Assembly (NCBI RefSeq): GCF_004088395.1
Contig: NZ_CP035107.1
Span: forward strand, 1,751,001 to 1,815,000
Reading direction: 5' to 3'
Source: Ornithobacterium rhinotracheale
Lineage (GTDB): Bacteria; Bacteroidota; Bacteroidia; Flavobacteriales; Weeksellaceae
DNA length: 64,000 nucleotides
How positions within the stretch are numbered: the stretch's first letter is position 1; each line of letters begins with the position of its first letter. Below, in pieces: positions 9,201 to 17,125 of this stretch. The notes under the pieces are model-generated. The model saw nothing but the letters and a program-made list of their open reading frames with translations. It made no database searches and was not told the origin of the DNA. The position numbers and the translations under genes are program-made.

Positions 9201-10043
9201 TAAATGCCCTTGATAAAAACCAAACTTAGGCAACAAAACAGGATTCCCCGTGAGCTGATAATAATCATTTAAAAGCCCCACAGGGGTTTCGCTTACCATA
9301 AAAAAGGCATCGGCATAGTCTGTATCGTGTTGCAATTTCACCACGCCACTACCTCGTGTCCCGAAGTCGTATTTCCCTTTTTTAAAGGTATACCACATAA
9401 AGCCATAGCCCTCTGTTGACCAATAAAATGGCTTTGGCGAAGCCACGCCTCCATCTGTCCAGCTATTTTCATTTACAATATTAATGGCTTTGCCCTTATG
9501 AGAAAATCGCCCATTCTGAACGCCTCCACCATAAAAATACTCGCTTGGTTGCTCTTTTAGGGTGAATACTACTCGATTTTTCTGAAACTCCACAGGCGCT
9601 ACTTCCTTAACCACCCATCGGTTATTTTTCTTGTTCTTAATGCTAAATAAGCCTGTCTTTTTATCCCACACAAGAGCGATTGCCTCCGTCTCTACATTAA
9701 GATTTGTAGCATTTTCGCTCAGGGATAATTGTTGCAATTTCTTGCGCGCATTAGGGACTAAGATTTCAGCCTCTGGCTTTGCTTGCGGCTTTCTGAACGG
9801 CTTACCTGCGGGGTCTAGAAAATACCTAAAAATATTATCTCCGTAAAAATCTAGCAATATCTTTTGCTTGTTTTGCAAAATGATTTCTACTGTGGTAGAG
9901 TTCAACTTTTTCGCCTCCACAATGGGCGAGCTTTTTACTTCAAGTTCACTTGTGGAACCAGTTTGTTGTGCTTCGGCCATCGTGGGAGTTACCACAATCC
10001 CAACTACCGAAAGGGCAAACAAGGCGATTTTGTTTGTTTTCAT
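6204..10043 (-). CDS. Secreted GH31 glycosidase, GH31_18-like, with FN3, F5/8, dockerin-like and cohesin-like parts
   Basis: 1279 residues with a signal peptide ending near AEAQQ. Order: N-terminal beta domain; GH31 barrel at about 190-640 with KTDVAWVG (Asp420, predicted nucleophile) and WSGDQTGG (Asp472, predicted acid/base); C-terminal beta domains; FN3 at about 855-935; F5/8 (CBM32-like) at about 945-1080; two Ca-binding dockerin-like repeats (DINNDGKVD and DVNKNGWID) at about 1086-1147; a cohesin-like beta domain to the end. GH31 enzymes retain configuration and cleave alpha-glycosides. This architecture recalls GH31 subfamily 18 alpha-N-acetylgalactosaminidases acting on mucin O-glycans, but alpha-glucosidase or xylosidase activity is not excluded. 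There is no T9SS tail. It stands alone, flanked by terminators. Confidence 0.88.
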   Translation of the reverse strand: MKTNKIALFALSVVGIVVTPTMAEAQQTGSTSELEVKSSPIVEAKKLNSTTVEIILQNKQKILLDFYGDNIFRYFLDPAGKPFRKPQAKPEAEILVPNARKKLQQLSLSENATNLNVETEAIALVWDKKTGLFSIKNKKNNRWVVKEVAPVEFQKNRVVFTLKEQPSEYFYGGGVQNGRFSHKGKAINIVNENSWTDGGVASPKPFYWSTEGYGFMWYTFKKGKYDFGTRGSGVVKLQHDTDYADAFFMVSETPVGLLNDYYQLTGNPVLLPKFGFYQGHLNAYNRDYWKEDPKGILFEDGKTYKESQKDNGGIKESLNGEKNNYQFSARAVVDRYKHYDMPLGWILPNDGYGAGYGQTSTLDGNIQNLKQFTDYARKHGVEVGLWTQSDLHPKEGVEALLQRDIIKEVKDAGVRVLKTDVAWVGAGYSFGLNGVQDVAQIMPKYGNNARPFIISLDGWAGTQHYAGIWSGDQTGGNWEYIRFHIPTYLGSGLSGQPNISSDMDGIFGGKNPIVNIRDFQWKTFTPMQLNMDGWGANPKYPHILGEPATSINRNYLKLRSELMPYLYSVANEAVKGKPIVQAMFLAEPNAYTLGKATEYQFLCGENFLVAPIYQATKSDEKGNDTRNNIYLPQGLWIDYFSGEVYTGGQVINNFDAPIWKLPVFVKAGAIIPMVNPNNNVSEIDKALRIYDIYPHGESRFTEYDDDGFTQAYLNGKFAKTHIHSVQNKDKVNISIEPTNGDFEGFVKEKITEIKINVSQKPKRLKARIAGKRVKLKEVHSLKEFMAQSNVYFYNEKPNFNQFATQGSEFEKVEIIKNPQILVRLEKTDVTQNKVELQVSGFKFNTKNPLLKSLGTLQAPQNFAVTDENAKPYSLRPTWDAVPNADFYEIMLGDVKFSTIKNNELLIENLTAETPYQLKLRAVNQAGASDWATLATSTKANPLQFAIEGIQGEISVPMQGGFALSHLFDRNEGSTMHTKYGAKAVPFEIIIDLKSYNELDKFSYLPRTDGGNGIFLKGKVFTSEDKKNWNESGTFSWDRSDTPKVFNFEKHPTARFVKIAVTEAVGNYGSGREIYVFKVPGTESYIPGDINNDGKVDQNDFTSYINYTGLKQGDSDFEGYVSRGDVNKNGWIDAYDISNVATQLEDGVNPNTADKVAGALSLLANKKSYKAGEEVVITLKGKGLKAVNALSLAIPYLSDAYEFVAIKPLNLQAMENLTNDRLHSSGEKVLYPTFINVGEKPALNGDLDLCQIIFKAKKAGTPDFKAEKIILVDKNLNTQE

Positions 10044-10212
10044 TTATAGTATCATTTTAAAAATCGTTTAAAAAATAAATTTCAAGCCAATTTACAAAAA
10101 AATTACTATTTCGCCCACTCCTTATGCAAAAAACACCTTTATTTACTAAGCAATGTGGCTCACTCTTGCGTTGCATTTGCCTCGCTCTTGAAAAAACTAA
10201 GCTCTGATTGAA

Positions 10213-10273
10213 AAAAAATACGCGTGTTTTTTCCAAAAATGTAGTGTGTTTTTTTAAAAAACACGCGTGTTTT
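10213..10273. repeat. Palindromic ACGCGT repeats in the 360-bp gap between the GH31 gene and atpG
   Basis: Two copies of an A-tract / ACGCGT / T-tract motif lie about 43 bp apart: an imperfect one around 10213-10232 and a perfect 16-bp palindrome AAAACACGCGTGTTTT at 10258-10273. Their role is unknown; they could be a protein-binding site or hairpins. The rest of 10044-10330 shows no supportable gene. Confidence 0.5.
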
Positions 10274-10330
10274 CGGGGATTGGCTTTTTTGCGCTATAAA
10301 GAGGGCTAAGTAGCTTTCATTTTTTCGTAA

Positions 10331-10366
10331 AAAAAATAGCCTCACACATTAGGCGCGAGGCTATTT
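10331..10366 (-). terminator. Terminator of the main atp operon
   Basis: Read on the minus strand: AAATAGCCTC, a 13-nt loop, GAGGCTATTT and then a run of T. It lies 38 bp after the atpG stop codon, the last gene of the operon. Confidence 0.85.
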
Positions 10367-10403
10367 CATTATGTCCATATTAAACTTAAAGTTTCCTTAT
10401 CAT

Positions 10404-11273
10404 TTACCCACCAAGGGCATCTGCTCCGCCCACAATTTCCGTGATTTCATTGGTAATTGCAGCTTGTCTCGCCTTGTTATATTGCAGGGTGAGCTCCTTT
10501 TGCAGGGCAGTTGCGTTATCCGTAGCTTTGTGCATCGCCGTCATACGCGCGCCGTGCTCTGCTGCAAACGAATCCGAGAGGGCTTTGTACAATTGAATTT
10601 TAAGTGTTTTAGGCAATAAATCAATTAAAATTTCCTTTTTGTTTGGCTCAAAAATATAGTCTGCATTGATTTCCTGCGAGGTATCTTCTTGGGCCTCCAC
10701 CACAATTGGCAGGAATTTTTCGTTTTGCACGATTTGCGTTGCTGCGTTCTTAAATTGATTATAGACTAGGCGAATTTCATCAAACTTATGGTCTTTGAAA
10801 TTTTTCATCAAAAGTTCTGCAATTTTTGAAGAGTTTTCAAAGGTAAAATCCTCCCATAAATCGGATTCATTTTTATCTATTTCATTTTCTTTTTTGAGCA
10901 AATCGTATCCTTTTTTGCCTATGGTGAGCATTGAGACGCGCTTGCCTGCAAAATCTTCGGCCTTGCTGCGGAGGACTTCTTTGACGATATTCGCGTTGAA
11001 TGCGCCTGCTAAGCCTCGGTTTGAGGTGATGGCGACTAATAGCACATTCTTGACCTCGCGGTTTTGTGTATAGGCGCTGTCTACCCCTTCCTCGGCAGCG
11101 GAGCTTACATTTGCCATAAGCTCTCTTAATTTCTCTGCATATGGGCGCATTTGCTCTATGGCATTTTGCGCTTTTTTGAGTTTTGCGGCAGATACCATTT
11201 TCATAGCGCTGGTAATCTGCATTGTGGAGCCTATGGAGGAAATTCTACTTCTAATTTCTTTTAAATTCGCCAT
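10404..11273 (-). CDS. atpG: F1 ATP synthase gamma subunit
   Basis: 289 residues, normal length. The central rotor shaft of F1. The N-terminal helix MANLKEIRSRISSIGSTMQI and the C-terminal helix with MHKATDNA and NKARQAAITNEITEIVGGA are the family's antiparallel coiled coil. It is last in the operon atpI-like/atpZ-B-E-F-H-A-G, 51 bp after atpA, and is followed by a terminator. Confidence 0.97.
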   Translation of the reverse strand: MANLKEIRSRISSIGSTMQITSAMKMVSAAKLKKAQNAIEQMRPYAEKLRELMANVSSAAEEGVDSAYTQNREVKNVLLVAITSNRGLAGAFNANIVKEVLRSKAEDFAGKRVSMLTIGKKGYDLLKKENEIDKNESDLWEDFTFENSSKIAELLMKNFKDHKFDEIRLVYNQFKNAATQIVQNEKFLPIVVEAQEDTSQEINADYIFEPNKKEILIDLLPKTLKIQLYKALSDSFAAEHGARMTAMHKATDNATALQKELTLQYNKARQAAITNEITEIVGGADALGG

Positions 11274-11324
11274 TTTTATAGCTTATTTTTAACACTGAGA
11301 TTTTAGTGTTTTCTTTATAATTCT

Positions 11325-12905
11325 TTATTTCTTATATTTTGCAGAGATTTCTTTGGCAGCTTCGTCCAATACTTTGGTTTGTTCCTCGCTGTACTTGCCT
11401 TCTCTTAACTGGTCTAAGGTATCTCTGTGCTTGGCATTCAGGTAGGCTAGATAATCTTCTTCAAATTCTTTCACCTTTTCTACGGGTACTTCTCTTAAAA
11501 GATTATTTACTCCTGCATATACGATGGCTACTTGGTCTTCCACTGGCATTGGCGAGTTCACGCTTTGTTTTAAGATTTCCACATTTCTCTCACCTTTGCC
11601 GATTACGGCCATAGTGGCAGGGTCTAGGTCTGAACCAAATTTAGCAAAGGCTTCTAGCTCTCTAAATTGTGCTTGGTCTAGCTTCAAAGTCCCTGATACT
11701 TTCTTCATTGATTTAATCTGAGCTGAGCCTCCTACACGGGATACGGAAACCCCTACATTAATTGCGGGCTTCACCCCTGAGTTGAATAAATCTGATTCTA
11801 GGAATATTTGCCCATCGGTAATTGAGATTACATTGGTAGGGATATAGGCTGAAACATCTCCTGCTTGGGTTTCAATGATTGGCAGAGCAGTCAATGAGCC
11901 GCCGCCTTTTACTTTACCTTTTAACGCCTCTGGCAAATCGTTCATATTTTTAGCCACTTCATCATTACCGATGATTTTTGCTGCGCGCTCCAATAGCCTT
12001 GAATGCAGGTAGAATACATCCCCTGGGTAGGCCTCACGCCCTGGGGGTCTTCTAAGTAGTAGAGATACCTCACGGTATGCCACCGCTTGCTTTGATAAAT
12101 CATCATAAATAATTAAAGCTGAACGCCCTGTATCTCTAAAATATTCACCAATTGCGGCTCCTGCAAATGGCGCCCATACTTGCATAGGCGCAGGGTCTGA
12201 GGCATTTGCAGCTACGATAATGGTGTAGTCCATAGCGCCGTATTTTTCTAGGACATTGTATGTTTGTGCCACGGTAGATGCTTTTTGCCCCACGGCTACA
12301 TAAATACAATATACGGGCTCTCCTTTGTCGTAAAATTCTTTTTGGTTAAGAATGGTATCAATCGCCACGGTAGATTTTCCTGTTTGTCTATCACCGATGA
12401 TGAGCTCACGCTGCCCTCTTCCGATTGGCACCATAGAATCAATTGCCACGATACCTGTCTGCAATGGCTCTGAAACGGGCTCACGGAATAATACGCCTGG
12501 CGCTTTTCTCTCCAATGGCAAATCATATAATTCGCCAGATAGTGGCTCTTTGCCATCAATTGGATTTCCTAGTGTGTCTACTACGCGCCCGAGCATACTC
12601 TCGCCCACTTTGATAGAGGCAATTCTCTTGGTTCGCTTAGCAGTATCGCCCTCCTTTACGCCCTGAGATGAGCCTAGGAGAACCACCCCTACATTGTCTT
12701 CCTCTAAATTCTGAACCAGTCCTTCTTCGCCATTGTCAAATTGTACTAGCTCACCATATTGAGCATTTTCAAGTCCGTAGATGCGGGCAATCCCGTCTCC
12801 AATTTCTAGAACAGTGCCTACTTCTGCCAAATCGAAATCTGAACTTGCGTTGGCTAGTTGTTGTTTTAATATCGCTGAGATTTCAGCTGGATTTATTTCT
12901 GCCAT
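11325..12905 (-). CDS. atpA: F1 ATP synthase alpha subunit
   Basis: 526 residues. Non-catalytic nucleotide-binding subunit of the F1 hexamer. Walker [10 protein letters not shown], the [16 protein letters not shown] segment and the signature [14 protein letters not shown] are visible. It sits 14 bp after atpH. Its catalytic partner beta is not in this operon but 31 kb away at 43589-45091. Confidence 0.97.
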   Translation of the reverse strand: MAEINPAEISAILKQQLANASSDFDLAEVGTVLEIGDGIARIYGLENAQYGELVQFDNGEEGLVQNLEEDNVGVVLLGSSQGVKEGDTAKRTKRIASIKVGESMLGRVVDTLGNPIDGKEPLSGELYDLPLERKAPGVLFREPVSEPLQTGIVAIDSMVPIGRGQRELIIGDRQTGKSTVAIDTILNQKEFYDKGEPVYCIYVAVGQKASTVAQTYNVLEKYGAMDYTIIVAANASDPAPMQVWAPFAGAAIGEYFRDTGRSALIIYDDLSKQAVAYREVSLLLRRPPGREAYPGDVFYLHSRLLERAAKIIGNDEVAKNMNDLPEALKGKVKGGGSLTALPIIETQAGDVSAYIPTNVISITDGQIFLESDLFNSGVKPAINVGVSVSRVGGSAQIKSMKKVSGTLKLDQAQFRELEAFAKFGSDLDPATMAVIGKGERNVEILKQSVNSPMPVEDQVAIVYAGVNNLLREVPVEKVKEFEEDYLAYLNAKHRDTLDQLREGKYSEEQTKVLDEAAKEISAKYKK

Positions 12906-12919
12906 GATGCTTTAATATA

Positions 12920-13480
12920 TTAAATCTTTGATATAATTTTTTGTGTGTCGAATGCTTGTTTAATTTCGCTAAGCCTTGTTTTAATAGAGGCGTCAAATTG
13001 CGTATCGTCTACCCTTAGAATAAAGCCTCCTATGAGAGAGTCATCTACCTTCTGAACCACCTCAATTTTATCAGCCGCGATGCCCAATGTAGCTTGCGTT
13101 TTAGCCACTATGGCGTTTAGCTCCTCGCTAGAAAGAGGATAGGCGCTGGAAATATGCGCTCTTTTAATCCCATTGATGATGCGATAGCGCTCAATAACGG
13201 CTGTGGCAACCTCTTTTAAATTAGCAGATCTTCCGTTTTTTATTAAAAGAGCTACCAGCTTTTGAGTTTCAGGCGAGAAGTTTTGGAATACTTCCTTAGC
13301 GATGCTCTGTTTCTTCTCATCTGAGATAATTGGGCTGCTTAAGAAATTTTTAAAATCACGGCTAGTTTTAAATGCCGTGAGAATATCCCTCATTTCTTGC
13401 ACTGCTTTTTTTTGTTTCTCTTGTGGCAAAACTTCAAAAAAGGCTTTTGCGTATCTTTTAGCAACTCTGTAATTTGCCAT
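12920..13480 (-). CDS. atpH: F1 ATP synthase delta subunit
   Basis: 186 residues, full length. Forms the peripheral stalk cap linking F1 alpha to the b subunit. The N-terminal YRVAKRYAKAFFEV helix and the C-terminal VDDSLIGGFILRVDD segment are typical. Only 3 bp separate it from atpF, and 14 bp from atpA, consistent with coupled translation. Confidence 0.95.
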   Translation of the reverse strand: MANYRVAKRYAKAFFEVLPQEKQKKAVQEMRDILTAFKTSRDFKNFLSSPIISDEKKQSIAKEVFQNFSPETQKLVALLIKNGRSANLKEVATAVIERYRIINGIKRAHISSAYPLSSEELNAIVAKTQATLGIAADKIEVVQKVDDSLIGGFILRVDDTQFDASIKTRLSEIKQAFDTQKIISKI

Positions 13481-13483
13481 AAT

Positions 13484-13984
13484 TTAGCTCAATTTTATTT
13501 CATTGATAAGCTTATCCACCAAGTTTTTCTGCTGGTCTTCTGATTTCAGATTATCCTTCAACACCTTCTCAGCGATGTCCAGCGATAGGCTTGCCACTTG
13601 ATTTTTCACCTCTGCGATAGCAAGATTTTTTTCGCTCTCAATGGTGCGTCTTGCAGCCTCGATGATTTTATCTGCCTCGATTTTTGCAATTTCCTTGGCG
13701 GCTTCCAGCTCTCTTTCTTTCATTGCTTTGGCTTCTTTCAGCATAGCATCGCGCTCCTCACGGGCTTGTTTCATAATTTGCTCATTTTCTGCTTTTAAGC
13801 TTTTTATCTCTTCGCGAGCTTTTTCTGCTTGTAGCAAAGCCTCTTCAATTCCGTTTTCTCGCTCTTCTATCGCGGTTAAAATCGGTTTCCAAGCAAATTT
13901 TCTGAGCACAAACATTAATATTAAAAATAGTAGTGTTACCCAAAAAAATAAACCTACTGAAAAATCATTGATTAATTTATCCAT
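13484..13984 (-). CDS. atpF: F0 ATP synthase b subunit
   Basis: 166 residues. One N-terminal transmembrane helix (about residues 8-27) is followed by a long charged alpha-helix rich in E, K and A, the peripheral stalk. Family motif FAWKPI is present. It starts 102 bp after atpE, beyond a strong hairpin, unlike the tight spacing to atpH. Confidence 0.95.
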   Translation of the reverse strand: MDKLINDFSVGLFFWVTLLFLILMFVLRKFAWKPILTAIEERENGIEEALLQAEKAREEIKSLKAENEQIMKQAREERDAMLKEAKAMKERELEAAKEIAKIEADKIIEAARRTIESEKNLAIAEVKNQVASLSLDIAEKVLKDNLKSEDQQKNLVDKLINEIKLS

Positions 13985-14040
13985 TGTTTAATTTCTTTTA
14001 TATATTAAATTTCCCTATGGGGTTTTTATTTTAAATTTTA

Positions 14041-14081
14041 AAAAGCACCACTGTGCGGCCAACCGCCGAAGAGTGGTGCTT
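14041..14081 (-). terminator. Attenuator-like hairpin between atpE and atpF
   Basis: AAGCACCACT (14043-14052) pairs with AGTGGTGCTT (14072-14081), with an inner GCGG/CCGC pairing. On the transcribed minus strand a T5 run follows. It lies just after the atpE stop and looks like an intrinsic terminator inside the operon; partial termination or 3'-end protection would raise atpE message over the distal genes, matching the need for many c subunits. Function is inferred. Confidence 0.65.
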
Positions 14082-14086
14082 ATGCA

Positions 14087-14284
14087 TTATTTTACTGCGA
14101 ATAGTGCAGCAAATGCTAAACCTTCAATCAAGGCAGCAGCAATAATCATTGCTACTTGAATTTTACCTGATGCTTCTGGTTGACGTGCAATAGCCTCCAT
14201 AGCAGTTCCACCGATTTTACCGATGCCTAATCCTGCTCCGATGATTACTAATCCTGCACCTACCATTACTGGAATTTGACTCAT
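14087..14284 (-). CDS. atpE: F0 ATP synthase c subunit
   Basis: 65 residues, two transmembrane helices joined by the polar loop ARQPE. The ion-binding carboxylate is Glu54 in LIEGLAF. Gly55 follows it instead of the Ser/Thr found in Na+-binding rings, so proton coupling is inferred. Helix 1 has the usual Gly-rich packing face. A terminator-like hairpin directly downstream may boost its expression over atpF-G. Confidence 0.95.
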   Translation of the reverse strand: MSQIPVMVGAGLVIIGAGLGIGKIGGTAMEAIARQPEASGKIQVAMIIAAALIEGLAFAALFAVK

Positions 14285-14320
14285 GATATATAAAATTTAA
14301 AATTAATGATTTCGTTTTTT

Positions 14321-15445
14321 TTAATGTTCTTCTGCGTGTTCCTCCACCGCCATACCAAAGTACAATGCCGAAAGCGTTGTGAAAATGTATGCCTGCAAGG
14401 CCGCTACGAAGAATTCTATAAATGATATTAATATTGATAGCACGAGGGACATTGCGCCCCCGCCGAAGTTTCTAAAAATAAAGATTAGAGCAATCAAGCT
14501 CATCAGCACAACGTGCCCTGCTGTGATGTTGGCATATAGACGAATCATCAGCGAGAAGGGTTTCACGAAAAGACCTAAAATCTCTATGGGCACTAAAATA
14601 GGGTAGATAAATAGTTTACCATACCAAGGCATTGTTGCCCCTAGTGGGTCAAAAATATGGCTCCAATAGGTTTTGTTTCCAGAGAAATTGGTGATTAAGA
14701 AAGTCATCACTGCAAGAGACAAAGTTACAGCTATATTTCCCGTAACATTAATACCAAATGGCATAATGCCCATAATGTTTAAAAGCCAAATGAAGAAGAA
14801 GATAGTGAGCAGATAGCTCATATATCTTTTATAATGTTTCTTTCCGATGTTGGGTATTGCAATTTCATCACGCACATAGATGATGAGCGGCTCCATAAAA
14901 CGCCCAACTCCCTTTGGTACAGAGGTATTGGCATACGATTTTGCCGAGGCTCTAAATATTAAAAATAAAACTATAAAGGCCACAAGAATAGAAAACACAG
15001 TCTTGGTAATTGAAAAATCAAGCGGCTTCTCATTCGTTGGGTGGTGCTCTTCATCGTAAGTCAAAGTTCCAGCGGCATCGGTTTTATAAATTTTCTCGTG
15101 GTAAAGTTTATAGAAGTTCCCATCTTTCTCCACCAGTTTTTTTCCGTGGTCAAATTCTGAGGACATAAACACCTTTAAACCATTATCCCACAAAATCACA
15201 GGAAGCGCAAAACCATAGTGAGTATCCGTCTGGGAATCATGCATAATATCAAAGTAATGAGAATCCATCAAGTGATGCTGAATATCCTCATCAATCTTCT
15301 CTGCCAGGGATTTTTCCTGACCTAAATCATGATGCGCCTCTCCTTCGTGCTCTGCGGCTATGCCTACCAAATCTTGCCCAAATACATTTAGCGATAAAAA
15401 TATGGCTAAAATTGCGAACAAAAACTTATTGGTGTTTTGTAACAT
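14321..15445 (-). CDS. atpB: F0 ATP synthase a subunit with signal peptide and His-rich N-terminal extension
   Basis: 374 residues, about 100 longer than the E. coli protein. The first 23 residues (to VFGQD) look like a signal peptide. A His/Glu/Asp-rich periplasmic segment follows (HEGEAHHDLGQE, HHLMDSHYFD), an extension common in Bacteroidota. The membrane part has the half-channel helix with the essential Arg in PFSLMIRLYANITAGHVVL, and the C-terminal AALQAYIFTTLSALYFG helix. It lies 60 bp after the AtpI-like gene and 36 bp before atpE. Confidence 0.95.
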   Translation of the reverse strand: MLQNTNKFLFAILAIFLSLNVFGQDLVGIAAEHEGEAHHDLGQEKSLAEKIDEDIQHHLMDSHYFDIMHDSQTDTHYGFALPVILWDNGLKVFMSSEFDHGKKLVEKDGNFYKLYHEKIYKTDAAGTLTYDEEHHPTNEKPLDFSITKTVFSILVAFIVLFLIFRASAKSYANTSVPKGVGRFMEPLIIYVRDEIAIPNIGKKHYKRYMSYLLTIFFFIWLLNIMGIMPFGINVTGNIAVTLSLAVMTFLITNFSGNKTYWSHIFDPLGATMPWYGKLFIYPILVPIEILGLFVKPFSLMIRLYANITAGHVVLMSLIALIFIFRNFGGGAMSLVLSILISFIEFFVAALQAYIFTTLSALYFGMAVEEHAEEH

Positions 15446-15505
15446 TAGTCTTCAATTTTTTTAGTTAGGCAAAAATATATAATTACTTTTCAATTTAAAA
15501 AAATT

Positions 15506-15886
15506 TTAATCTTTTTTTCCATTAAAATTTTCTCCGTTCAATTTTTTAGCCATAAAAAACACCGAAAAAAATAAGTAAATGAAAAACGACCCCACTAGAA
15601 CATTCCACTGCAAATCACTATATTTCAATTCATTAAAAAAATCTCCAAGCATAATTTTGGCAAAAAGAATAATAACAAACAGCACGGCCATAAAATAAAA
15701 GCCTACAAAATCCGATTTCCTCCTCAAAAGCATAAGCCCTCCCATTTGAAACGGCACGAGCAGCATAAGCCAAAAAAACTGCATTTTGAGCCACTCCTCC
15801 ACCAAAATCCCTAGGCTATGGCTCAGCCAAAGGTGTAACGCTAAGGTGAAAAGTAGAGCTATTATAATTTTAATTACTAAATTCAT
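15506..15886 (-). CDS. AtpI-like four-helix membrane protein of the atp operon
   Basis: 126 residues with four predicted transmembrane helices (about 4-24, 36-54, 64-84 and 97-115) and a basic tail. No motif identifies it firmly, but its place between atpZ and atpB is that of the ATP synthase assembly factor AtpI, and the topology agrees. Its ATG overlaps the atpZ stop by 4 bp, so it is translationally coupled. Confidence 0.75.
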   Translation of the reverse strand: MNLVIKIIIALLFTLALHLWLSHSLGILVEEWLKMQFFWLMLLVPFQMGGLMLLRRKSDFVGFYFMAVLFVIILFAKIMLGDFFNELKYSDLQWNVLVGSFFIYLFFSVFFMAKKLNGENFNGKKD

Positions 15887-16092
15887 TTATTAATATTTTT
15901 GACCATTTCATATAAGAAAAACAGCGAAATCAGCATACCCAAAACTACAAAACCCAGCGTAAACCAGCTAGATTCCGCATCGTAATGGGCATCGCACCAC
16001 CTGCCAGCCCAAGCCATCAGATACATCACCACGCCAATTTGCACGCCCACTGATGTCAATTGAAGCCAAGTATTTTTATCCTTATTCTCCAC
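15883..16092 (-). CDS. AtpZ/AtpI-type small membrane protein, first gene of the atp operon
   Basis: 69 residues with two transmembrane helices separated by a polar loop (AGRWCDAHYDAESSW). This matches AtpZ-type proteins ahead of atp operons, linked in other bacteria to c-ring assembly or Mg2+ uptake. It is the first gene after the divergent promoter region; its stop overlaps the next start by 4 bp. Confidence 0.75.
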   Translation of the reverse strand: MENKDKNTWLQLTSVGVQIGVVMYLMAWAGRWCDAHYDAESSWFTLGFVVLGMLISLFFLYEMVKNINK

Positions 16093-16100
16093 TTAATTCG

Positions 16101-16108
16101 TATTTTTG
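16101..16108 (+). promoter_or_regulatory. -7 box (TAnnTTTG) for dusB
   Basis: TATTTTTG matches the Bacteroidota -7 consensus and ends 9 bp before the dusB ATG at 16118, so the message would be almost leaderless. No clear -33 TTG is seen at the right spacing. Confidence 0.45.
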
Positions 16109-16110
16109 CC

Positions 16111-16118
16111 CAAATTTA
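16111..16118 (-). promoter_or_regulatory. -7 box (TAnnTTTG) for the atp operon
   Basis: On the minus strand TAAATTTG fits the -7 consensus about 18 bp before the atpZ ATG (16092); a second match, TATTTTTG, is at 16129-16122. These lie face to face with the dusB -7 box, so the promoters of the atp operon and dusB overlap. Confidence 0.45.
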
Positions 16119-17098
16119 TGACAAAAATAGGAAACATCACATTACCGGAATTCCCTTTATTGCTTGCCCCTATGGAAGATGTGAGCGACCCTCCATTCAG
16201 ACGCGTGTGCAAGAAGAACGGCGTAGATTTAATGTACTCAGAATTCATTTCATCTGAAGGGCTCATACGAGACGCCATTAAAAGCAAAAAGAAATTAGAC
16301 ATATTTGACTACGAGCGCCCCATAGGTATTCAAATCTTTGGTGGAGATGAGGAGGCTATGGCTCTTTCCGCACGAATTGTGGAAACTGTGAAGCCCGATT
16401 TGGTAGACATAAACTTCGGGTGCCCCGTAAAAAAAGTGGTGAGCAAGGGCGCAGGCGCAGGCGTTCTAAAAGATATTGATTTAATGGTACGCCTCACCGA
16501 ATCCGTTGTAAAATCCACCTCGCTCCCCGTTACCGTAAAAACACGCCTCGGTTGGGATAATAGTAGCATCAATATCTACGAAGTAGCTGAAAGACTGCAA
16601 GATGTAGGCATACAAGCCCTCTCCATACACGGGAGAACGCGCGCCCAAATGTACAAGGGAGAGGCTGATTGGAGCGAGATTGCACGCGTAAAAAACAACC
16701 CGCGCATTCATATACCTATCTTTGGCAATGGTGATATAGATTCACCCCAAAAAGCCCTTGAATACAAAAATCGCTACGGTGTAGATGGCATTATGATTGG
16801 CCGTGCCGCAATCGGCAACCCTTGGATTTTTAGAGAAATAAAACATTTCCTAAATACGGGGAAACTGCTCGAAAAACCCACAATTGCTGAGCGCGTGGAG
16901 GCTGTGAAAGACCACCTCGATTTCTCCTGCCAGTGGAAGGGCGAAAAAGTGGGCATATTAGAGATGAGAAAGCATTATGCCAATTATTTTAAAGGCATTC
17001 AGCATTTCAAATCTTTTAGAAAAGAACTCGTTTCTCTTGAAAATAAAGATGACTTATTTCAGGTTTTATCTAAAATCATTGAAGAATATCAAATTTAA
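16118..17098 (+). CDS. dusB: tRNA-dihydrouridine synthase, DusB-like
   Basis: 326 residues from the ATG at 16118. An upstream in-frame TTG at 16106 would add four residues but lies inside the -7 box, so it is unlikely. The FMN enzyme reduces uridines in tRNA D-loops. Motifs: LAPMEDVSDPPFRRV (N-terminal FMN site), DINFGCPVKKVVSKGAGAG with the catalytic Cys, KTRLGW, SIHGRTRAQMYKGEADW, and GNGDI / GIMIGRAAIGNPW. It is divergent from the atp operon, with 25 bp between start codons. Confidence 0.93.
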   Translation: MTKIGNITLPEFPLLLAPMEDVSDPPFRRVCKKNGVDLMYSEFISSEGLIRDAIKSKKKLDIFDYERPIGIQIFGGDEEAMALSARIVETVKPDLVDINFGCPVKKVVSKGAGAGVLKDIDLMVRLTESVVKSTSLPVTVKTRLGWDNSSINIYEVAERLQDVGIQALSIHGRTRAQMYKGEADWSEIARVKNNPRIHIPIFGNGDIDSPQKALEYKNRYGVDGIMIGRAAIGNPWIFREIKHFLNTGKLLEKPTIAERVEAVKDHLDFSCQWKGEKVGILEMRKHYANYFKGIQHFKSFRKELVSLENKDDLFQVLSKIIEEYQI

Positions 17099-17125
17099 GA
17101 ACAATTTTTGATAAGCACTAAGACT

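Noticed and set aside
10160-10345. 61-codon minus-strand frame between the GH31 gene and atpG
   Set aside because: Composed of low-complexity Phe/Lys and palindromic repeats, crossing the atp terminator area.
16106-16117. TTG start four codons upstream of the dusB ATG; similar TTG starts precede cysH, surE and the efflux adaptor
   Set aside because: In each case a normal ATG lies a few codons downstream; for dusB the TTG is inside the -7 promoter box.
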